DNA from: Dendrophyllia cribrosa
Taxonomy: Eukaryota > Cnidaria > Anthozoa > Scleractinia > Dendrophylliidae
Length of the DNA stretch: 64,000 nt
Reading direction: 5' to 3'
Assembly (NCBI GenBank): GCA_024195265.1
Contig: JAJLRJ010000007.1
Coordinates: 27,003,600 to 27,067,599 of the forward strand
Positions 57,207 to 64,000 of the stretch are shown here, piece by piece. The notes beneath the pieces were generated by a model. The model had not been told where the DNA came from. It made no database searches and saw only the letters and a list, made by a program, of their open reading frames with translations. How positions within the stretch are numbered: the stretch's first letter is position 1; each line of letters starts with the position of its first letter. A program made the translations under genes and the position numbers.

Positions 57207-58443
57207 AGCTGTGTTCACACTAGGCCGAAACATGATTAGTCTGATCACGAATGAAACATGTTTCATCATGAAAAGTGTTCACATCAGGCAGTGCATTGCG
57301 CGAATCATGATTGAAACATGATTAGTCTGATCATGATTGAAACTACTTCACGAGGTAGTTTCAATCATGATCAGACTGAACACATTCAAAATGGCGGATG
57401 GATGCGGAGAAGACATGAGTGTGCAAAAGAACCAAAATTGGAGCTTTTATGAAGCCAAATGTCTAGTCGAAGTATGGGCAGACGAGGAAATACAACGTCA
57501 ATTAGCGGCAATGGGAAGGAAACAAAACATACGGGAGAACATTGCCGCAAAACTGAATGAGAATGGTTTTAAGCGTACCGCATCGCAGTGCAAAACGAAA
57601 ATCCACAACTTGGAGCAAAAGTACAAAAAAGCCAAAAATCTTAACAACACCTCGGGACAGGGCAGGAATACATGTCTATTTTTTTGAGGAGCTGGATGCA
57701 GTTCTTGGTACCAAGCCCAGCATTGCGCCCAAATTAATCCTGGAAGCCAGTGCAGTTGCAAGCGGCGAATATTCTCAATGCATGGATGGTGAAGGTGTTG
57801 AGGATGAGAACGTCACCGGCGCTAGCGCTAAGGCGCAGACAGCAGCCACTCCTGCAGCAGATGGAGAAAAGGACGAGCTTAGTGTTGACGAAGGCCCTTC
57901 GACATCAGGCCAAGCCAGTGCGGCCACGACTGACCCACGTAGCGGAAAAGTGAATAAAGGGAAGAAGCGGAAAACACCTAAAGCTGCAGACAAAATGGAG
58001 AGCTTCTCTGACAAGTTTTGTACCCTACAACAAGAATCTGAGAAGAGATTTTTGGAGGCAGAGGAGCGAAGGGCAAGGCACGAAACGAAACGAATGAAAC
58101 ACGAGGCAGAACAAGACGAAAAACGAGAGCAATTCTTGTTGTCCATTATGCCGTCTTCGCATTAAACGCTGCATAGCCCTCCTCCTCCGGAGGGCTTGAA
58201 AGTTGATACTAAACCAGAGAATGAACGCTACTGTTGCAGTTATTTCTAGCTCCATTCTACAGCTGAAGTGTAAGAAATTTATGCGAGTATCACAAAACAG
58301 CATAAATGATTCAACCATGCATGAAACGTGTTTGAAACCGACATCTGATGTGAACAATGCAAGAACAAACACGTTTACGCGAAACATGTTTAGTTGAAAC
58401 ATGTTTACTCTAAACATGTTTCGGCTTTAATGTGAACGCAGCT
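57207..58443 (+). mobile_element. Non-autonomous PIF/Harbinger-type element carrying a SANT-like gene
   Basis: The element begins AGCTGTGTTCACACTAGGCC at 57207 and ends with the matching inverted sequence (GGCTTTAATGTGAACGCAGCT) at 58443. It is flanked by the 3-bp duplication TTA (57204-57206 and 58444-58446), the Harbinger target. Inside is one SANT-like gene and no transposase. Sub-terminal regions are full of GAAACATG/CATGTTTC words in both orientations. Confidence 0.75.
57391..58165 (+). pseudogene. Myb/SANT-like DNA-binding protein, one frameshift
   Basis: ATG at 57391. The trihelix/SANT domain spans about residues 12-85 (WSFYEAKCLVEVWADEEIQ; ASQCKTKIHNLEQKYKKAK). Between about 57640 and 57660 the frame changes. 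The following frame has FFEELDAVLG, an acidic Ala/Thr-rich linker, a Lys/Arg nuclear-localisation-like stretch (GKKRKTPKAA) and a C-terminal coil (RRARHETKRMKHEAEQDE). In PIF/Harbinger elements this protein brings the transposase to the ends. The related fragment at 54.3-54.6 kb shares the FYDEIDAVLG-type core. Confidence 0.6.
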
Positions 58444-59845
58444 TTAGTAACACAGAAAAACTATTGGTAACTTCAATCAACGCGTCTTAGAGTCTAGCGC
58501 GCATGAGTATAGGCTAAGTGTAGCCTCTTGTTTCACAAAATTAGTTTTTGTGACGTCATCACTTAAGGACTCTATTTCTCCTCGTGCAAAGCTTGTTTAT
58601 GATACCCAGCAAAGGAAAATTACTGATGTAAGCTTGTAAAACAAGAAAACTTTATACAGTATACTGAGTGGTCTCTTAACATGAACCTTCAATGCAGGAA
58701 AAAGAGAGCTTACTGATTCCCCACGCTTAAACCTTTTGAACTGCTTACTACGCAATGGCCATGTTTACATCTTGAATAATCGTTATGTTTGCATCTAATC
58801 GTTATGTAGTAATCATTATGTTTACATCTTGAATAAACTATGTATGTAAAGTATGAATTGTTGCAAGTTTGTTTTGTTACACTTAAATACATCAAGGTGT
58901 AGCCAGCCTTTTTACATGTACAGCTGTAGACCAGGGGCCCGTTTCTCGAAAATCCCCCAACTTTTGACCATCCCGACCATGTTACGGCGTTGATGTATAA
59001 CAAATTGTTCAGTTGCAAGCATAAATTATATACATCCCTTTGAAACAAATGTTGTACATCTTATTTGTATTGGTTCAGTCTTCGAACGCACTTCTCTAAT
59101 CCGTGATTACTCCTGATATAACTTGTATAAAGAACTAACCCCCCTGGACAAAAGTTAACAACTTTTATCCCTTTTTTCTACTTAAACCTATATTTCGTTT
59201 TGCGCATGCGCGCATTAACGAGATAAAAAACGGAGAAAACAAAAGGTATGATGTAGAAAAGGTAAAAATGTGAGTTTCGAAAGACATTTTACGTTCCCAT
59301 TGAGGCATTATTTGAGTTTCGAAAGACAGTATTTTTCGTCCGACGGCGCTGATGGACCCATTGGAAGGCCTGGACTGTTGCACAGATCACTCGATGATCA
59401 TGTACGTCAAACAAACTCTTCGGTTCGCAAATCGTTATTCCGGTGGAAAATCTCCACAAACCGTGAAAAAAAAAAACGTAAAAAACCTTTAGGAAAAACA
59501 CTTGAGACATTGCTTGAGAGCTGTGTCTGGTTGTTAGTGCAAAAAGCAACAACACAAAATCATAATAGAGTAAAAGCTCAGCTTCAACCAACGCGAAGCA
59601 CATGAAAGAAAAACTACGACGAAGCATACGGCTCTGAACGTTGCAATCGACAATATGACGACAACAAGACGAGAGATCACGGAAATTCGAAACATGTCGC
59701 CGACTGCCGCCGATAACCACGATAGTCGACAAGATATAGATAAATGGGGTTAGTTTCTAGAGAAACTGTGGTGCTGCGTCGGTGGGGGGATGAAACACGA
59801 GAATTTAGTTTTATCGACTGAGTCGATAAGGTAAATTGACCACCG
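58444..59845. other. Intergenic, with a common animal repeat fragment
   Basis: GGGGCCCGTTTCTCGAAAA at about 58935 is a widespread metazoan repeat fragment. ATCGTTATGT/AATCATTATGT repeats lie at 58770-58830. No gene supported. Confidence 0.4.
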
Positions 59846-59905
59846 TAAAAAGATTCAAATAGCTGACGTTTCGAGCGCTAGCCCTTCGTCGGAGCGAATC
59901 AAGGA
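59846..59905 (-). ncRNA. Hammerhead-ribozyme-like motif of a Penelope-like element
   Basis: Minus strand: CCGACGA, a stem-loop GGGC-TAGC-GCTC, then GAAACGTCAGC, closed by a GATTC/GAATC pair. This resembles the hammerhead core (CTGANGA...GAAA...GTC) known from Penelope-like retroelements. One core base departs from consensus (C for U4), so activity is doubtful. It lies about 90 bases past the stop codon of the element's protein. Confidence 0.4.
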
Positions 59906-59990
59906 ATTGTGGGTAGTGTGTGGTTTTATATAGTAAGCGGTGGAGCTACGCTATTGGTGGAAATTTGGTGACGTGAAAAACAAATGTAGA

Positions 59991-62622
59991 TTAGTTGAAT
60001 GAAAAGCGTTCGTTGATTCCGTGGGGTTTGAGAGTGCCGATTTGAAAGATGATTTTTTGTTCTAGGTTTTTACGGCTTTCTGTGTTACCCTGGTGTAGGG
60101 AAAGGCCGCAGATTGTCATGTGTTGTTTAGAATGGTTAGTAAGATTAAAATGGCGCGCGACTGGTTTGGATGCGTTTTTGTCATTTTTTTCAACGTCTCG
60201 GAGATGTTCACGAAAACGGTCGCCCAGTCTCCTCCCTGTTTCGCCAATGTATATCTTTTTGCAAAAAGTACATGTAATGCAGTAGATAACATTTACGGAG
60301 GTGCATGTAAAACGATCAGTGATTTTAATAGATCGTTTGGGTCCTGTTATTTTGTCCGCGTTGTGAATGAAAGGACAAGTGTTACATCGTGTGCGTGTGC
60401 ATTTGAAAGTTCCCGGTACATCGTCAGATTTCAGTGCGCTCGTAACTAGAAAGTTGCCTATGTTTTTGTCACGTTTGAATGAAATTAGTGGGGGTTGTGA
60501 AAAAATTCTGCCAGTTTCGGGGTCGTTTTGGAGTAATTTGAAATTTTTTAAAATGATGCTTTTGACTGTGTTGTTGTGTGGGTGGAAAGTGAGGGTGAAT
60601 GGAATTCTCTCGTTCTCTTCCTTCTGTGGCGTTTGTAGTGCTGACTGTCTGTCGATCTGTTGTGCACGTTGTTGGCCCGTATTAACAACAGAGTCAGGGT
60701 ACCCACGTTTCTTGAAAAACTGGCACATTTCTTCTGATTTGTTGGAAAAATCAGAGTCATCACTACATAGACGTCGAAGTCTGAGAAATTGAGAATACGG
60801 AATGGCGTTTTTAACGTGCGATGGATGTGAGGATGAATGTAACAGATAACTGTGGGAATCTGTAGGTTTGTAGTGCACACTTGTGGATAAACTGTTACCG
60901 TTGATTGAAACATTAATGTCAAGAAAAGCGACTGAGGTTTCGGAAATTTCCCAGGTATATTTTAGAGCTGGATGAAAAGTATTGACAGAAGTTATGAATT
61001 GATTACGTTCCTCTTTACTGGAAGAGGTAGCGCCAATGCAATCATCGATGTAGCGGCCGTAGAGTTCGGGTTTGGTTCCGTGGTACTGATTAAAAAATTT
61101 GTCTTCGATGTGGCCTACAAAAAGGTTAGCGTAGCTTGGTCCCATTTTGGTGCCCATGGCGACTCCATTTACTTGTTTGTAGTAGTTTTGGGAAAATGAA
61201 AAACAGTTAAGTGTCAAAACTAATTCGGCTAAGCGGAGCAGTGTTTCTGAGCTTGGGTTTTGAATGGAGCGCTGGTCGAAAAAATATTTTAGTGCTTGAA
61301 GTCCTTCGTCATTGGGGATGACGGTATATAAAGAGGTAATGTCCATAGTGAAAATTAATTTGTTTTCGCTGGCAAAACTGAAATCCCGGAAAATTCGGGT
61401 GCGTGATTGGTGTCCTTAATGTACGAGGGTAGTGATTTGACAATGGGGGCCATGATTTTGTCTAAATAGCTAGAAATTAGTTCGGTAGGACAGCTACAAG
61501 CGGAAACAATGGGTCGGCCCGGATTGTTTGGTTTATGAATTTTAGGTTTGAAATAAACGCGCGAGGTTCTAGGAGTAGTGATGATGAGATTGTTGGCGGT
61601 AACTGGTAATTGTTGTTTAGTAATGAGGTCTTGGATAGTTTCTTTGACAATTTTTTGGTTGGTAGAAGTGAGATCTTTATCAACTTTGGCATAGAAAGCG
61701 GTGTCAGAAAGTTGCCGAAAGGCCTCTTGTCGGTAAAGGTCGGTCCGCCAAACAACTACCGCCCCGCCTTTGTCGGCCGCTTTGATAACAATGTCGCGTC
61801 GTTTGCTAAGACTTTTGAGCGCTGCCCATTCTCCTGTTGAAAGGTTGGAAATTTTGGTGTGGCGGTTAAATTTAAGTTTTTGGACATCGTGACGACATTT
61901 TTTGACGAAAAAATCTAGAGAAGAAAACTGGCCCTCTGGGGGAGTCCATTTTGATTTGCGAACGTTGAGTGTTTCAAAAACATCTTTTTCCGAGGTGTTA
62001 GAATTGTCTTCTTTGTCGTGGAAAAAAGCTCTTAATTGCACGCGGCGAAGGAATTTTTCAACATCTTGTTTGACTGAAAATTCGTCGGTTTGTTTCGCTA
62101 TAGGAACAAAGTTTAAACCTTTACTAAGAACAGACCTCTCTGGGTTAGAAAGCGGCAAATTTTCCGGATTGGTAACGACGCCATTGTGACTATCGAATGA
62201 ATGGTCGCCGGATAATTGAGGACCTATTAACTGTTCAAAGTTTTTGGGTCTTGATTTGGTTAAGGCTGTTGAACAGTTTAGCATTGAGTTCTTGAATTTT
62301 AGCGCGAATTGATTGTACTAAGACAGCTGGACAAATTTTGGAAAGTTCGGAACGGTATTGGATAATTTCCTTTTCGAGATTGTTACGTTTAAGGCACATA
62401 GCTCTGATGGTGATCCTCATAATATTACGCGAGAAAGAATTTTGGGCATGGTGAATTTCGTGGAAATATTGTTGATTGGAATCAGAGAATGTAGAAGCGT
62501 GAAAATTTGAACGAAACCCTTTAGGAATGACTTTGGATTGGAGGCAACGGCCGATGAAATTGATGTGACTACAAAACCTAGTTTTGGTAAAGATGCGAGT
62601 GGCTAAACGAAAGGCTTACGAT
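59991..62622 (-). pseudogene. Penelope-like element protein (RT plus GIY-YIG), copy 1
   Basis: Retroelement polyprotein read from 62622 to 59991 in three frames. A 1-base insertion near 62245 and a further shift near 61370 interrupt it. The reverse transcriptase region carries FKPKIHKPNNPGRPI, MDITSLYTVIPN, AMGTKMGPSYANLF and the catalytic YIDD (GRYIDDCIG). The C-terminus has Cys-rich linkers and a GIY-YIG nuclease (KIYIGETGRRLGDRFREH). This domain order defines Penelope-like elements. The 5' end is truncated at the head-to-head junction with copy 2. Confidence 0.88.
62584..62622. other. Spacer between inverted Penelope copies
   Basis: 39 bases between the palindrome arms. Sequence at its left side still continues the reading frame of copy 1, so copy 1 is slightly longer at its 5' end than copy 2. 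Confidence 0.6.
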
Positions 62623-64000
62623 AACTAGGTTTTGTAGTCACATCAATTTCATCGGCCGTTGCCTCCAATCCAAAGTCATTCCTAAAGGGTTTCGTTCAAA
62701 TTTTCACGCTTCTACATTCTCTGATTCCAATCAACAATATTTCCACGAAATTCACCATGCCCAAAATTCTTTCTCGCGTAATATTATGAGGATCACCATC
62801 AGAGCTATGTGCCTTAAACGTAACAATCTCGAAAAGGAAATTATCCAATACCGTTCCGAACTTTCCAAAATTTGTCCAGCTGTCTTAGTACAATCAATTC
62901 GCGCTAAAATTCAAGAACTCAATGCTAAACTGTTCAACAGCCTTAACCAAATCAAGACCCAAAAACTTGAACAGTTAATAGGTCCTCAATTATCCGGCGA
63001 CCATTCATTCGATAGTCACAATGGCGTCGTTACCATTCCGGAAAATTTGCCGCTTTCTAACCCAGAGAGGTCTGTTCTTAGTAAAGGTTTAAACTTTGTT
63101 CCTATAGCGAAACAAACCGACGAATTTTCAGTCAAACAAGATGTTGAAAAATTCCTTCGCCGCGTGCAATTAAGAGCTTTTTTCCACGACAAAGAAGACA
63201 ATTCTAACACCTCGGAAAAAGATATTTTTGAAACACTCTATACCATGCGCTTTTTAGGGGTAACACTTATTCTTTTGTTAAAACAATAGAATATTAGAGC
63301 ACAAAAGAACGACAATACAATAGAATACAATACCATAGAATATATTAGAATACATAATTTTACCTAATACAATGAATGTGTACAATGTACAATAGAGCTA
63401 ACACCCTAAATCGGGCATCATATGAAACACTCAACGTTCGCAAATCAAAATGGACTCCCCCAGAGGGCCAGTTTTCTTCTCTAGATTTTTTCGTCAAAAA
63501 ATGTCGTCACGATGTCCAAAAACTTAAATTTAACCGCCACACCAAAATTTCCAACCTTTCAACAGGAGAATGGGCAGCGCTCAAAAGTCTTAGCAAACGA
63601 CGCGACATTGTTATCAAAGCGGCCGACAAAGGCGGGGCGGTAGTTGTTTGGCGGACCGACCTTTACCGACAAGAGGCCTTTCGGCAACTTTCTGACACCG
63701 CTTTCTATGCCAAAGTTGATAAAGATCTCACTTCTACCAACCAAAAAATTGTCAAAGAAACTATCCAAGACCTCATTACTAAACAACAATTACCAGTTAC
63801 CGCCAACAATCTCATCATCACTACTCCTAGAACCTCGCGCGTTTATTTCAAACCTAAAATTCATAAACCAAACAATCCGGGCCGACCCATTGTTTCCGCT
63901 TGTAGCTGTCCTACCGAACTAATTTCTAGCTATTTAGACAAAATCATGGCCCCCATTGTCAAATCACTACCCTCGTACATTAAGGACACCAATCACGCAC
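62623..64000 (+). pseudogene. Penelope-like element, copy 2 (inverted, runs off the window)
   Basis: Near-identical reverse complement of 61399-62583. It is open through the site where copy 1 has its 1-base insertion (here ACCCAAAAACTTGAACAG). It is interrupted at 63239 by a 184-bp insertion and resumes at the same codon region at 63433. Only the N-terminal part and the beginning of the RT are inside the window; whether the rest is complete cannot be seen. Confidence 0.85.
63239..63422. mobile_element. 184-bp MITE with 9-10-bp target duplication
   Basis: TGAAACACTC occurs at 63229-63238 and again at 63423-63432, but once in the uninterrupted copy 1, so the empty site is known exactly. The insert starts TATACCATGCGC, ends GGGCATCATA, is AT-rich with TAGAATA repeats, and codes for nothing. 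A 9-10-bp duplication suits a Mutator-like MITE. Confidence 0.75.

Noticed and set aside
60049..62189. Plus-strand open frames over the Penelope-like element
   Set aside because: Antisense to a recognised RT/GIY-YIG coding region, with no domain of their own.

Overview
The window is eukaryotic nuclear DNA, most likely from a cnidarian and probably an anthozoan such as a stony coral. That assignment is an inference from four things: AT-rich intergenic DNA dense in repeats, a long TPR-CHAT gene of the kind expanded in corals, Penelope-like and PIF/Harbinger elements, and an endogenous Polinton/adintovirus-like genome. No species is claimed.

Layout. 1-2.1 kb: a two-exon gag-like gene (minus strand) whose intron holds a 96-bp tandem array. 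2.7-3.9 kb: a repeat whose halves reappear inverted at 23.4-24.2 and 27.4-27.7 kb. 3.94-21.63 kb: a 17.7-kb integrated virus-like genome bounded by two unrelated long palindromes. 21.6-28 kb: a broken DDE-type transposase, TTAA-flanked inverted termini and related repeats. 29.0-32.9 kb: an uninterrupted 1,294-codon TPR-CHAT reading frame. 34-37 kb: a dead LINE bracketed by two copies of a MITE-like repeat. 38-59 kb: mostly non-coding DNA with MITEs, microsatellites, telomere-like repeats, a tRNA-His-like gene, two fragmentary host-type genes and PIF/Harbinger debris. 60-64 kb: two Penelope-like elements arranged head to head as a palindrome of more than 1.1 kb per arm, with a hammerhead-like motif at the 3' side of the first.

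The virus-like block is the main attraction. It carries a protein-primed family B DNA polymerase, a retroviral-type integrase, an A32/FtsK-type packaging ATPase, a probable double-jelly-roll capsid protein, further structural or membrane proteins, a VLTF3-like late transcription factor and a YqaJ-type exonuclease. Genes are tightly packed on both strands. Almost every start codon is preceded within about 20 bases by a TATATA-type box; two divergent gene pairs share 44-bp bidirectional promoters, while the VLTF3-like and exonuclease genes lack the box. This suggests a dedicated viral transcription programme. About half of the genes are broken by single frameshifts or stops, so the copy is a decaying endogenous virus or carries homopolymer sequencing errors; the capsid, VLTF3-like and several small genes remain open.

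All calls come from reading the sequence. No database search was run, and family names rest on motifs recognised by eye.
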